Assembly: GCA_024642505.1 (NCBI GenBank)
Contig: JAHEAZ010000012.1
Coordinates: forward strand, 1-52,932
Source of the DNA: Gammaproteobacteria bacterium
GTDB taxonomy: Bacteria; Pseudomonadota; Gammaproteobacteria; Steroidobacterales; Steroidobacteraceae
Length of the DNA: 52,932 nucleotides
Direction of reading: 5' to 3'
The notes under the pieces were generated by a model. The model worked only from the letters and a program-made list of their open reading frames with translations, searched no databases and had not been told where the DNA came from. A program made the translations under genes and the position numbers. Every line of letters starts with the position of its first letter. The first letter of the stretch is position 1. Shown here piece by piece: positions 41,981-51,934 of this stretch.

Positions 41981-43195
41981 ATGAGCCAGATCCTCGTCCT
42001 GCGTTTGAGTGAACCAGTCTCCTGGGTGCTGGTTGACGCCAACGGCGCGCGTCTTGGACCGGTCGCCATGGGCACGCTGGCCGATGCCGCGCCACTCGCC
42101 GCGGAGCGGCGCGTCATCGCGCTGGCTCCCGGAGCCGATGTGGTGCTGGCGCAGCCCGAGCTGCCGGTCAGGAGCGGCGCCCGGCTGGCGCAGGTAGTAC
42201 CGTTCGCGCTCGAGGAATTTCTTGCCGGCGACGTCGAATCCTTCCATTTCTCGGTCGGCAAGTTCGGTGACGATTCACGTGCTCCCGTGGCCGCGGTTGA
42301 GCGCGACCGACTCGAGGGCTGGATCGACCGGTTCGCCGAGGCGGGTCTCGCTCCCGAGGCGCTGTACGCCGAGACCCAGTGCCTGCCGGACAATCCGGGC
42401 AAGATCGTTGCGATCCTCGAGGGCAACCGCCTGCTGGTGCATGCACCGGGCGCGATCCCGGTAGCGCTGGATGCAGAGCCCCTGACCGAGTCCTTCGCGC
42501 TCGCCGGCCTCGAGGGCGATGACCGGCACGTCCAGATGTACGTGGCTCAGGAGGACTGGGATACATCACAAGACATGATCGAGGCACTGCGCGAGGTGAC
42601 CGGCAGTCTTGACGTCCAGTTGTTGCCAGATGGCGCACTGCCACTGCTGGCCAGCGTAGCGGTAAGCGCTCCGCCAAGCTCGCTGTTGTCCGGCCCCTAC
42701 GCGCCCCGTACCGGCTGGGCGGCAAGCTGGCGCCGCTGGCGCCTGGTTGCCGGACTGGCCGCCGCGCTGTTGCTGGTCCACGTCGGCTCGCAGGCCTACG
42801 AATTGGTGAGATTGGGACTAGAGGAGCGGCGACTCGACGCATCCATGGCGGAGACTTTCCAGGTCGCTATGCCAGATGTCGAACGCATGGTCGACGCGCG
42901 ACGCCAGATGGAGCAGCGGCTCGGCGGTGCGGGCAGTGCCGATCCGTCGGGGTTACTCGGCCGCCTTGACGGCATTTCCCAGGCATTCACCGCGGTCCCC
43001 GGGATACGCATCCAGTCACTGGGCTGGCGCGATCGCAAGCTGGACATGCGCATTTCGGCACCGTCGGGAGACGCGCTCGCCGAGTTGTCGCGGGCGGCCG
43101 GCCAGCGCGGACTCAATTTCGACGTGCAGTCCACGGTGCCGCGCGAAGGTGGCGTCGACGGGCTGGTTTCCGTGGCGCCGGCGGGGCAGACATGA
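41981..43195 (+). CDS. gspL: Type II secretion inner-membrane protein GspL
   Basis: A 404-residue platform protein. The cytoplasmic ASKHA-like domain (about residues 1-245, with LPVRSGARLAQVVPFALEEF) binds the GspE ATPase in known systems. One membrane helix follows at about 252-272 (LVAGLAAALLLVHVGSQAYEL), then a ferredoxin-like periplasmic domain with GIRIQSLGWRDRKLDMRI. The ATG is five bases after gspK. The gene overlaps gspM by four bases. GspE itself is not in the window. Confidence 0.94.
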   Translation: MSQILVLRLSEPVSWVLVDANGARLGPVAMGTLADAAPLAAERRVIALAPGADVVLAQPELPVRSGARLAQVVPFALEEFLAGDVESFHFSVGKFGDDSRAPVAAVERDRLEGWIDRFAEAGLAPEALYAETQCLPDNPGKIVAILEGNRLLVHAPGAIPVALDAEPLTESFALAGLEGDDRHVQMYVAQEDWDTSQDMIEALREVTGSLDVQLLPDGALPLLASVAVSAPPSSLLSGPYAPRTGWAASWRRWRLVAGLAAALLLVHVGSQAYELVRLGLEERRLDASMAETFQVAMPDVERMVDARRQMEQRLGGAGSADPSGLLGRLDGISQAFTAVPGIRIQSLGWRDRKLDMRISAPSGDALAELSRAAGQRGLNFDVQSTVPREGGVDGLVSVAPAGQT

Positions 43196-43659
43196 ACGCG
43201 CTCACGTGGTACCGGTCGCTGGCAGAGCGCGAGCAGCGCGCGGTACTTTACGGCGCCATCGCGGCAGCCCTGTTGCTGCTGTTTGGCGGGCTCTGGCAAC
43301 TGAACGCGGCAACGGCTGCCGCCGGGATGCGCGTCGCGAACAAGCGGGCGGATCTCGTCTGGATGCAGGCTGCCGCGCCGCGCCTGCGCGCCATGCCGGC
43401 AGCGCGCCCCAACGAATCGCTGCCGTTGCTGGTGGACAGGACTGCGAAGGATGCGGGCCTGGCTGGCGCATTGTCGGGTTCCGATCCTGCCGGTGACGGT
43501 GGGCTCCGCGTGCGCTTCGAGGGCGCTGCATTCGACGCCATGGTGATCTGGCTTGCACGCATCCAGCAGGAACGCGGGCTGGTCGTTGAGTCTGCCAGCA
43601 TCGACGGGACACCCTCGGACGGTCTGGTTAACGTCAGCCTCGTGCTCCGGGGTCCCTGA
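43192..43659 (+). CDS. gspM: Type II secretion protein GspM
   Basis: A 155-residue inner-membrane protein that pairs with GspL. The N-terminal WYRSLAEREQRAVLYGAIAAALLLLFGGLW has the typical short cytoplasmic part and one helix (about 19-36). The periplasmic part ends in the ferredoxin-like domain with FDAMVIWLARIQQERGLVV. It overlaps gspL by four bases. Coupled translation fits the known 1:1 partnership. Confidence 0.92.
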   Translation: MNALTWYRSLAEREQRAVLYGAIAAALLLLFGGLWQLNAATAAAGMRVANKRADLVWMQAAAPRLRAMPAARPNESLPLLVDRTAKDAGLAGALSGSDPAGDGGLRVRFEGAAFDAMVIWLARIQQERGLVVESASIDGTPSDGLVNVSLVLRGP

Positions 43660-43664
43660 AGGGA

Positions 43665-44411
43665 ATGCGCCGTACCCGTCTACTCTTAGCCGCGGGCTTC
43701 GCGGCGTTCCTCGTCTTTCTTGTTGCCTTCCTGCCGGCGTCGCTGTTGCTGCGCTACGTTCCGGCGGAGGTCACCCTGGCAGGCGTAAGCGGAACGATCT
43801 GGCGTGGGTCGGCCGCTTCGGTCAATGTGAAGGGCACGCCGATCGGGTCACTCAGCTGGTCAAACCGGCCGTGGCGGCTGCTGGTGGCGGAGCTCCAGTA
43901 CGGGCTGGATCTTCAACCCGCCGGTGGTTCGGTGCAAATGACGGTCACCGCCGGCCGGAACGGCCGAATCGACCTTGAGCGGATCGAGGGTGCTTTCCCG
44001 GTCGAATTGGTGAGCGGGCTTGTCGCGCCGGAGAGCTGGAAGGGTACCGTTGAACTGGACGTAGATCGGGTCGCGATCCAGTCGGGGCTCCTCGACTCTG
44101 CCGCGGGAGTGATCGTGGTTCGCGACCTTACCGATGCCCGCTCGGGGGGCATCAACATAGGCAGTTTCGAGCTGACGCTGGGCGAAGGCGCGGTGGGTTC
44201 CGAGTCGATAGCCGGCCGGTTAACCGACCTCGGCGGTGGACCGATGCGGGTCCGCGCTACCCTCGAGATCGGTCATGACCTTGGTTACCTGATCAACGGC
44301 GACGTGGCGGCGACACCGGCGGCCGGCCCGCGGGTGTTGCGCGCCCTTTCGGCGCTGCCGCCGCCGGATTCCCTCGGTCGGCGACCTTTTGCCATCGAAG
44401 GTTCCGTATAG
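43665..44411 (+). CDS. gspN: Type II secretion protein GspN
   Basis: A 248-residue accessory protein with one N-terminal helix (residues 5-28, LLLAAGFAAFLVFLVAFLPASLLL) and a beta-rich periplasmic body. Typical are LAGVSGTIWRGSAASV, WSNRPWRLLVAELQYGLDL and ERIEGAFPVELV. GspN is found only in some systems and is not always needed. ATG at 43665. It converges on the AddA-like gene across 33 bases containing a short GC-rich hairpin. It closes the gsp unit. Confidence 0.9.
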   Translation: MRRTRLLLAAGFAAFLVFLVAFLPASLLLRYVPAEVTLAGVSGTIWRGSAASVNVKGTPIGSLSWSNRPWRLLVAELQYGLDLQPAGGSVQMTVTAGRNGRIDLERIEGAFPVELVSGLVAPESWKGTVELDVDRVAIQSGLLDSAAGVIVVRDLTDARSGGINIGSFELTLGEGAVGSESIAGRLTDLGGGPMRVRATLEIGHDLGYLINGDVAATPAAGPRVLRALSALPPPDSLGRRPFAIEGSV

Positions 44412-44444
44412 CGCCTCGTTCCACGGCGCTCGCGCCAAGCGCGC

Positions 44445-47400
44445 TCATGCCTCTTCCGGCGGTACCCAGTGCGTCCACAATTTCCACGCATCCATCATCG
44501 GAAAATAGAGGCCAATCTTCATCGGGCGGGAATCGTACAGCCGCATGACCCGCGCATAGCGCTCGAGCTGGGACGAGTAGCGCTGCAGTTCCTGCTCGAG
44601 GAACTGCTCGAGTCCGCCGCCCTCGTGGACGCTGGTCTTCCAGTCCACGATCCAGCGGACGCCTGCTTCGTCGACGAAGCTCCGGTCCACCTTGATGCTG
44701 ACGAACTCGCCGTCGAGCCAGGCAGTGACCGCAAGTTCGCTGACTGAGTCGGTTGCCGCGGGATCAAGCAGCCGCGCAGCCAGCGGACTGGCGGCGACGT
44801 TAGCCAGTGCCAGGCTGATTCGGGCCACGGCGTTGTCGCATGATTCGTCGGGGAGCCCGAGTCGTCCCAGCTCCGCGTGCCAGTAATCCGGTCTTGCCTC
44901 CAGGCTGGAGGCTGACAACCTCTCCCTCGCTACGCGCTCCAGCTCGGCGTGGACGACGATGCCCACTGCGATCGCCTCGCGCCCGGCCCAGTCGAAGTTC
45001 GGACGTACCGGACTTTCAATCATCCGCGCCCGTCGTGACGATAGGAGGCAGGCGGCGGCCGGCATCGCGGGTTGCTCAAAGCTGGTGGCTAGCCGTAGTA
45101 GTGGCGGTGCCGAGCGGCGTGGCCGCGACGCTGAGTCGGCCGGCGAGAGCTCCTCGGAATCCCTGGCGCGCAGGAACTCCCGCTCGAAGACCGGCCGGAC
45201 CGCGGGCCAAAGGAAGCCCAGCAGGGAATCTTCCTGCGGCGAGGCCAGCATTGGAATGCCTTCCTTCCAGGAAACCGGAGCTGAGCCAATCAGGTGCAGT
45301 CTGCGGCGCGCACGCGTTGCGGCGACGTAGGCCAGCCTGCCAATTTCCAGCAGGGTCCGATCCCGGTCGAGGCGTTTCATCCAGGACTCAAGGCCGTCGC
45401 CAGATCGCGCGCTATCGACCCCAGCGTGGCTCGCCAGTACGATGCCGCGGGGACCATCCTCAATGGCCACCGGGGCCCAGTACAACAGTTGTCGTGCGCC
45501 GCGCGATACCGTTCGCTCGAGTCCAGGCAGGATGACGGTATCGAATTCCAGGCCCTTCGCCTTGTGAATCGTCATGAGCTGCACGCGTGCGGCAGCGCTG
45601 CCCACTGGAGAGGCCATGAGTCCCTCGACTGCCGACTCGATCTCGGCGGCAGTCGGGATAGATCGGGTTTCCTGCGACAACCGGTCGAGCGCTGCCAGGC
45701 AAGCCTCTACATTGTCGAGGTCAGACTCATCGGTCAGCGTAGCCGGGCCGCCCAGGGCTAGCCAGCAGGAACGCACCCAGGAGCCCAGGGCGAGACGCCC
45801 TCGGTCCCGGATTGAATCACGTAATACTGACAGGACCCGTGACGCGCGGCGCCGGCCATCTTCCGAAAGGCAATTCATCGTGCCGGCATCGCCCAAGCGG
45901 TCGAGAATCGTCGCCTTGCGATCCGCGGCGGCGAGCGCATGCAGATCGGCCAGCAGCAGTCCGCAGCATGGTCCGCGCAGGATCGCCAGCCAGGCGGTGC
46001 GGTCGCCGCTATGCAGCAAGGCCCGCGCAAGCGCCAGCAGGTCGCGTACCGCGGCGCGCGAACCAAGCGGCTCGAGCTCGACCCCGCGATATTCGATGCT
46101 CCTCGAACGCAGTTCGGCCAGTATCGGCGGCAACGCGGCACGTGCCCGAACCAGTACGGCGACATGACGCGGCATGGTCGGTCGACCACCGGCTGCGTCG
46201 GCATCTTCCAGCTCTCGGCTTTCGCCAAGTGCGGTCTCGATGAGGTCGGCAACCGCACGCGCCTCACGCCGTTCATCGCGCCCGACGTAGGCGTGCAGCG
46301 TAGCTCCCGCGCCAGGTTCGTCCTCACGCGTGCAGCTGCTGGCGGTATAAGGCACGGCGCCACGTTCAAAATCGGCTTCAGGGGGCATCAGCTTCCGGAA
46401 TGCCTCGTTGACCCAGTCGACGATGCTCTGGCAGGAACGAAAATTCCGGGTAAGTGACCGGGGAACGAGGGCAACTCCGCCGATACCCTGTGCCTGAGCC
46501 TCGAGAAAGAGCGTGACGTCCGCCTCCCGAAAACCGTAGATCGATTGCATCGGATCTCCGACGCAGAACAGACTGTGTCCGTCATCCTGCTGCCAGCCGG
46601 CGACCAGGCGCTCGAGCAATGCTTGCTGCGCCGGCGAAGTGTCCTGGTATTCGTCAACCAGGATGTGACGGATCCGGTATTCGAGTGCCTGGGCCAGTTC
46701 GGTCGGTGCATCGTTGCCGCCCAGCGCCTGTCTTGCTGCGGCGGCCACGGCGGGATGGTCGAGCAATCCGCGTTCGCCGAATGCAGCGTGCAGCTCGGCA
46801 GCAGCAGGCAACAAGGTCTGGCGCAGTGCATCGACGCGCTCCCATTGCTCGTCGGTGTAGCGGGAGGGAGGTAACTGCAGCACCCGCGCCAGCGCTGCGG
46901 TCTTGTCCGGAGCGTCAGCCAGCATCTCCAGCAGCGCGACCATGCGTAACTTCTGCTGCTTAAGACCTGCGGGGAAGCCTTGATTCTTGTTGACGCTCTT
47001 GCGGGCATCGCCCTTTTTCGTCAGCAGCAGTTGCGCCAGCAGTTCCCACTGCCCGCGGCTCGCGGTCTGTGCTGATGGCAGGCGCCCGAGGCCGGCCAGC
47101 GGCATCAGTGGGCCGTCCGGCGCTAGCTCGTTCGCCTCGCCTAGCAGGGCGAGGAAATGCCCCATCAATTCGCCCTCGAGGAGCTTGCGGATCCGGCGCA
47201 GCTCCGACTCGACGACAGACTCCAGCAGCCGTTCCATTTCCTGCCGTGCGTCTCCCGAGTCGGCCAGCTCCAGCAATTTGGGCAGCCATATTTCGCGCCG
47301 ACCGAGCATGTCGGCAAACAGCTGCTCGAGCCATGCGGGGTCGTAATCGAGCATGCGCACCAATTGTGCAATCGCGTCTGCCAGCCTCCCGCCCTGCTCG

Positions 47401-47900
47401 ACCCTTGCGACAAAACGGCGGGCTGCCTCTCGGTAGACGGGCCGGGCATCATCGAGCAACTGCGGAGACAGGCCCAGGCGCGCGCTCAGCGGTAACTTGT
47501 GTGACAGCCAGTGGTTGAGCCCGTCGATCGTCTGGATGTGCAGGCGCGAGGGATGACGTTCGAGGTTCCAGTTGCGTCGCCGGCTATTGGCAAGCGCGTC
47601 CCGGGCCAGCATCCAGGTCTGGCGCTCGTGTTCGCTGGCCTGCTTGTCCGGCTCGCACGACGCCGCGGCCAGCGCCGCAACGATGCGATGGCGCATCTCG
47701 GCTGAGGCCTTGCGTGTGAAGGTGATGGCGACGATTTCCTCAGGCTGCTCGACAATTGCCAGCAGCCTGAGGAAGCGCTGGGTCAGCAGGCTGGTCTTGC
47801 CCGAACCGGCGGGAGCCTGGACGACGAACGAGGCTGAGGGATCGATGGCCTGATCGCGCACTCTCTGGTCGATCCGCGCGTCGTCATGCATCGTCGTCAT
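44445..47900 (-). CDS. AddA-like UvrD/REP helicase with C-terminal nuclease domain
   Basis: A 1151-residue ATP-dependent DNA helicase/exonuclease for double-strand-break repair. The Walker A loop is APAGSGKTS (residues 29-37). Then come EIVAITFTRKASAEM, the Walker B ILVDEYQDTSPAQQ, VGDPMQSIYGFREADV (Gln-Arg signature region) and MTIHKAKGLEFDTVILPG. The C-terminal PD-(D/E)xK nuclease has IVDWKTS (D1086-W-K1088) and a QLERYARVM helix. The start is ATG 47900 or 47891, both overlapping the AddB-like stop. It forms a pair with the AddB-like gene. It can be called UvrD-helicase domain protein. Confidence 0.93.
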   Translation of the reverse strand: MTTMHDDARIDQRVRDQAIDPSASFVVQAPAGSGKTSLLTQRFLRLLAIVEQPEEIVAITFTRKASAEMRHRIVAALAAASCEPDKQASEHERQTWMLARDALANSRRRNWNLERHPSRLHIQTIDGLNHWLSHKLPLSARLGLSPQLLDDARPVYREAARRFVARVEQGGRLADAIAQLVRMLDYDPAWLEQLFADMLGRREIWLPKLLELADSGDARQEMERLLESVVESELRRIRKLLEGELMGHFLALLGEANELAPDGPLMPLAGLGRLPSAQTASRGQWELLAQLLLTKKGDARKSVNKNQGFPAGLKQQKLRMVALLEMLADAPDKTAALARVLQLPPSRYTDEQWERVDALRQTLLPAAAELHAAFGERGLLDHPAVAAAARQALGGNDAPTELAQALEYRIRHILVDEYQDTSPAQQALLERLVAGWQQDDGHSLFCVGDPMQSIYGFREADVTLFLEAQAQGIGGVALVPRSLTRNFRSCQSIVDWVNEAFRKLMPPEADFERGAVPYTASSCTREDEPGAGATLHAYVGRDERREARAVADLIETALGESRELEDADAAGGRPTMPRHVAVLVRARAALPPILAELRSRSIEYRGVELEPLGSRAAVRDLLALARALLHSGDRTAWLAILRGPCCGLLLADLHALAAADRKATILDRLGDAGTMNCLSEDGRRRASRVLSVLRDSIRDRGRLALGSWVRSCWLALGGPATLTDESDLDNVEACLAALDRLSQETRSIPTAAEIESAVEGLMASPVGSAAARVQLMTIHKAKGLEFDTVILPGLERTVSRGARQLLYWAPVAIEDGPRGIVLASHAGVDSARSGDGLESWMKRLDRDRTLLEIGRLAYVAATRARRRLHLIGSAPVSWKEGIPMLASPQEDSLLGFLWPAVRPVFEREFLRARDSEELSPADSASRPRRSAPPLLRLATSFEQPAMPAAACLLSSRRARMIESPVRPNFDWAGREAIAVGIVVHAELERVARERLSASSLEARPDYWHAELGRLGLPDESCDNAVARISLALANVAASPLAARLLDPAATDSVSELAVTAWLDGEFVSIKVDRSFVDEAGVRWIVDWKTSVHEGGGLEQFLEQELQRYSSQLERYARVMRLYDSRPMKIGLYFPMMDAWKLWTHWVPPEEA

Positions 47901-50556
47901 CCGTCGTGTCTGGCTCGAGTTCGGGCGCCACCCGGCACAGGGTCTGCAGGTGACACAGGCGGCAGGTCTGCGGCTGCTTCGGGTCGACCGCGGCACTGCC
48001 CTCGATATAGCCACGCGCCAGGCTGGCGAGCCAACCGGCCCAGCTTTGCTGTACCTGTTGCCACGTAAATCCATCCTGCCTGTCTTCGGTCAGGGCGAAT
48101 TTCTCGGCGGGGACCACGCCGTCAGCGATAGCGTCGCTTGCACCAACACCCCGCAGTCGCGCTGCCTGCGAACCGACCGAGGCGAAGGCGATGCCCGCTA
48201 CCCCGCCCTTCTGCTGCAACGCGTACAGCACCAGTTGTGGCGCGTCCGGGCGCGCTCCACGCCACTGGCTGGTTTCGGCCCGGCCGGTCTTGTAGTCAAT
48301 GACCACCAGGCCGGCTTCCACCCGGTCGACGCGATCCACGCGCAGCTTGAGGCGGAGTCCGGCAAAATTCGCCTCGATCTCCTGCTCCAGTGCCACCAAC
48401 TCAAAGGCCGGCCGTTCCCGGTCCAGCTCGAGCAGCCGGGCCAGCGCAGCGCGTTGCCACTCGGCCTCGAGCGCCACCGCCCTGCTCCCGGTCGCTGCCG
48501 GCAGCTCTTCCTCGAGTGCCTGCCGAAGCGCGTTTTCCATCAACGCATCGAGCGACTCCGGTGTCGCTGCCCGCAATGCCGCCTGGCTCCCAATCGAGCC
48601 CCAGGCGAGTTCCAGTGCCCGGTGAAGTACCACCCCTCTGCCACGAGCGTCGACGCCGGCCGCAGGTTCCTCCAACCGACCGGCTGCGAGCCTGAGCTCC
48701 GCGAATGCGCGGAACGGGCACTTCGCCTGAAGCTCCAGGATGCGCGATCCCCCACCCGGCTCGACTCCAGTCAGCGCCGGTGCCGGGTCGGCGGGCAGTG
48801 CCTCTCTGCTCCCGCTGCGGAACAGCAGCCGCGTTCGGGTCGCGGTCTCGCGTGGGACCGGGAGCTGCGCCAGGGTCGCTGGCAGGATCCGGCTGGGCTC
48901 GACTGCGGCGTCATCCTGGCGCTCGGGCCAGCTGAAGACGACCTCAGGCGCCGATCCCAGCCAGGCCTCGGTGGTGGCGAACGCTTCGGCCAGCGCAGTG
49001 TCTGCGGTGATGCCTGGCATGCCCAGCGCGGTCTGCAGGGATAGCGGAATGAAGGGGTCCTGGACAGCTGCCCGCGGCCAGGTTGATGCGGTCATGCCGG
49101 TCACCCACAGGCCATCAAAGGTGGTGCCGGGCGGCTCGAGGGAATCGAATACGATAACGGAGGCGTCGCCCCGTTCTGGCTGATATGGCGCCGCAACCAG
49201 TCTGCCGAACTCCGAGCATGCGACCCGCGCCTTCATGACCGGCGCCGATCGCGACAGACTTGCAAAGCTGTCGAGCCGCTCTCGCAGCTCCTGCGCCGTC
49301 TGGAATTCATCGCTGGCAAGTGGCCTGTCGCCAGGCCAGCCCCAGGCGCTGAGCGCCCGCCCGAATACCTCTGCCCACGAATCGGTGCCTTTCATGTCGG
49401 CGCCCTCGGACATGACACGATGCGCGGCCTCCAGCGAGTCCGCGAGCCGCGGGCATCCGGCTGCGCGGGCCTGGTAGACCAGCGGCAGGACCGGGCGCTC
49501 GAGCAGCGGCTGACGGCGCAGCGAGACGTCCAGGCGGACGCGCGCCTCGACCTCGCCCGCCTGGGCCACGTAGGGGCAGCGAAGCAAACGGCTCAGGGTT
49601 TCGTGGCGGATGCAGGAGGCGCTGCTTTCCAGACAATCCAGCGCCGCCTCGGCCACCCCGAACGATGACAGTGGCGGGCCGCCAGCGAAATCGAACAAAC
49701 GATCCCGTTCGAGCGTGCCCGGCAGCTCGAGTTCGGACTGCAGCTCGGCCTCGAATCGTCGCTCCAGCGCGGCGCGGCGTGATTGAAGGTCAGCGACGAT
49801 CACGGCCAGCCGTGCGCCGGGATCGGACTCCAGCCGCTGCCTTGCCCAGGCCGCCATCGCCGCGATCTCCGCCGCCGGGTCGGCCGCGCCAAAGCAGTGT
49901 CCCTGTCCTGTCTGTCCCGCGAGCGGTGCGATCTCCACGGACCAGCCGCAAGCGATCAGCGCCCGCAGCAGGGCGTCAACCGCGGCCGGCAGCTGGGCAA
50001 AGCCGGCCAACAGCAAGGGCGCAGACGGCGCCAGCAGCCCGGTGTGGTGAGCCAACGCCGATTCGAGCGATCCCGGATCGAGCCAGCCATCCGCCAGCAG
50101 GTCGGTTTCGACCTGAGCGGCCCAGGCACGGAACTGTGCCTGGTCCTGGGTCAACGAGTGCGTGTCGAGCAAGGCCAACGATCCGCCATGGCGGATCAAC
50201 GAAACCCAGGCGCGGCGCGCCCCCGCGGCCAGATCGTGCGGATCGACCAGTGCTGCGTCGACGAACGACCCTGCGTGCCTGCGCCAGGACCAGGAGGCCT
50301 GTGTGTCGGTCAGCAGCCTGGGTAGGGATTCGTCCCGCCGGGCCGCCTCCTGCCAGCGGGCGGCGACCCAGGCGGACAACGGCAGCACGTTGGCTGTTGG
50401 CCAGGTACTTCGACCGGTTGCGACCTGGGCGTCGTCGAACCGACGCCGGATCAGGCGCGCCTGGCGGCGTGTTGCCGTGACGATTGCGCCGCCAGCCTCC
50501 AGATGGGTGACGAACCGGGCGTCAAGCGGATGCAAGGGCGGCGTTTCGTCAATCAT
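47884..50556 (-). CDS. AddB-like PD-(D/E)xK nuclease with Fe-S cluster ligands
   Basis: An 890-residue partner of the AddA-like helicase, of the family often named probable DNA repair protein. The C-terminal nuclease has VVIDYKTG (D754-Y-K756). Four Cys residues for a 4Fe-4S cluster are in place: C613 (AKCPFRAF) and C865-x2-C868-x5-C874, the AddB spacing. The N-terminal ATVTATRRQARLIRRRF-like segment (IVTATRRQARLI) is an inactive helicase-like part with no Walker A. ATG at 50556. It overlaps the helicase start. Chi recognition cannot be judged. Confidence 0.9.
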   Translation of the reverse strand: MIDETPPLHPLDARFVTHLEAGGAIVTATRRQARLIRRRFDDAQVATGRSTWPTANVLPLSAWVAARWQEAARRDESLPRLLTDTQASWSWRRHAGSFVDAALVDPHDLAAGARRAWVSLIRHGGSLALLDTHSLTQDQAQFRAWAAQVETDLLADGWLDPGSLESALAHHTGLLAPSAPLLLAGFAQLPAAVDALLRALIACGWSVEIAPLAGQTGQGHCFGAADPAAEIAAMAAWARQRLESDPGARLAVIVADLQSRRAALERRFEAELQSELELPGTLERDRLFDFAGGPPLSSFGVAEAALDCLESSASCIRHETLSRLLRCPYVAQAGEVEARVRLDVSLRRQPLLERPVLPLVYQARAAGCPRLADSLEAAHRVMSEGADMKGTDSWAEVFGRALSAWGWPGDRPLASDEFQTAQELRERLDSFASLSRSAPVMKARVACSEFGRLVAAPYQPERGDASVIVFDSLEPPGTTFDGLWVTGMTASTWPRAAVQDPFIPLSLQTALGMPGITADTALAEAFATTEAWLGSAPEVVFSWPERQDDAAVEPSRILPATLAQLPVPRETATRTRLLFRSGSREALPADPAPALTGVEPGGGSRILELQAKCPFRAFAELRLAAGRLEEPAAGVDARGRGVVLHRALELAWGSIGSQAALRAATPESLDALMENALRQALEEELPAATGSRAVALEAEWQRAALARLLELDRERPAFELVALEQEIEANFAGLRLKLRVDRVDRVEAGLVVIDYKTGRAETSQWRGARPDAPQLVLYALQQKGGVAGIAFASVGSQAARLRGVGASDAIADGVVPAEKFALTEDRQDGFTWQQVQQSWAGWLASLARGYIEGSAAVDPKQPQTCRLCHLQTLCRVAPELEPDTTDDDDA

Positions 50557-50582
50557 TCGACGAGGCTACACCCTCGCCTGGC

Positions 50583-51833
50583 TCACTGGACGGCCCTGAG
50601 ACCGCTGGCCTTGCCGCCGGCCCATGAGTCGAGTTCTTCCTCGATCCGCGCAAATACGACCGCCAGCGTCTCCGGATCGGGCAGGTTGGTTATCCGGAAA
50701 TGATCCCGATAGGGGGCATTGAAACTCACGCCAGGCGCGACCAGCACGTGGCGGTTTTCCAGCAGGCTCATGGCGAAGGCCTGGTCGTCGAAGTCGGGCA
50801 GTCTTTCCCGCCCGACCTTGACGAACGCGTACATCGCGCCGCACGGCGGTTGGAGCTGCAGGTACTTGCTGTGGGCCACACCATCAATAATCGCCTGGCG
50901 GGACTGGTGCAGGCGCCCGCCCGGACCGACCAGGTCGCGGATGCTCTGGTAGCCGCCGAGCGCAGTCTGTACGGCCCACTGGCCTGGCACGTTGCTGCAC
51001 AGCCTGAGCGAACTGAGTAATTCGAGGCCCGCCAGGTATTCCTGCGCCTGATCGCGTGCACCGGAGAATGCGGCCCAGCCGACCCGGTAACCGCAGGCGC
51101 GGTATACCTTGGACAGCCCGGACATCGTTCCGCACAGCGTCCCGTGGACCAGTGTCGCCATCGGCACGAATTCGGCGGCGTCGTAAGTCATGCTGTCGTA
51201 GATCTCGTCGGAGAAAACGACCAGCTTGTGTCTCTCGGCGATGCGCGCGATCGCAGTCAGGGTCTCCCGCGAATAAACTGCGCCGGTCGGGTTGTTGGGG
51301 TTGATAACGACGATCGCGCGGGTGCGCTTGCTGACTAGCTTCTCGATGTCTTCGGGATCCGGTTCAAAGCCGTTTTCGGGCCGGCAGGGATAGTGGACCG
51401 CCCGCCCGCCGTTCAGGGTCACCGCCGCGGTCCACAGCGGGTAGTCGGGGCTCGGAACCAGCACCTCGTCGCCGTTCTCCAGCAGCGCCCGAAGCACCAG
51501 GTCGATCAATTCACTCACGCCATTGCCGATGAATACGTCGTCAGCGGTGACATCCAGAACACCCCGGTCCTGCTGCTGCATCACCACGGCTTCGCGGGCC
51601 GGAAAGATCCCCTGCTGGTGGCAGTAGCCCTCGGCGGCTGGCATGTTTTCTATCATTGCCAGGCGCATTGTTTCCGGCGTGCGGAAGCCATAGGCGCCCG
51701 GATTGCCGATGTTCAGCGAGATGATCTCGTAGCCGAGACGCTCCATTTCGTGGGCGCGACGCGCCAGCCGCCCGCGAATTTCATAGCGAACGTTGGAGAG
51801 GCTCGAACTGGCCTGAATCCTGGTCTTGGGCAT
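50583..51833 (-). CDS. alaA: PLP-dependent aminotransferase, alanine-synthesising AlaA type
   Basis: A 416-residue class I aminotransferase, close in length to E. coli AlaA (405). The PLP lysine is in SGLSKVYRACGYRVGW. Other marks are SLNIGNPGAYGFRTPE, VFIGNGVSELID, VPSPDYPLWTAAV, INPNNPTGAVYS and FSDEIYDSM. It should transfer amino groups between pyruvate/alanine and glutamate. The ATG at 51833 (MPKTRIQASSSLSNVRYEIRG) fits homologues. It follows the AddB-like gene on the same strand with 26 bases between, probably by chance. Confidence 0.93.
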   Translation of the reverse strand: MPKTRIQASSSLSNVRYEIRGRLARRAHEMERLGYEIISLNIGNPGAYGFRTPETMRLAMIENMPAAEGYCHQQGIFPAREAVVMQQQDRGVLDVTADDVFIGNGVSELIDLVLRALLENGDEVLVPSPDYPLWTAAVTLNGGRAVHYPCRPENGFEPDPEDIEKLVSKRTRAIVVINPNNPTGAVYSRETLTAIARIAERHKLVVFSDEIYDSMTYDAAEFVPMATLVHGTLCGTMSGLSKVYRACGYRVGWAAFSGARDQAQEYLAGLELLSSLRLCSNVPGQWAVQTALGGYQSIRDLVGPGGRLHQSRQAIIDGVAHSKYLQLQPPCGAMYAFVKVGRERLPDFDDQAFAMSLLENRHVLVAPGVSFNAPYRDHFRITNLPDPETLAVVFARIEEELDSWAGGKASGLRAVQ

Positions 51834-51934
51834 GCTTCGGCGCCGGTTGAAGGGGTCCAAAAGCATAACGCACCGGTCAGCCGCAACCATACGACCTGCA
51901 CGCAATGCCCGGCCTGGACGACGCTGAATGAAAC

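Noticed and set aside
44412-44444. Terminator hairpin between gspN and the AddA-like gene (GCGCT...AGCGC).
   Set aside because: The stem is only five base pairs and there is no T-run; too weak to list as a feature.
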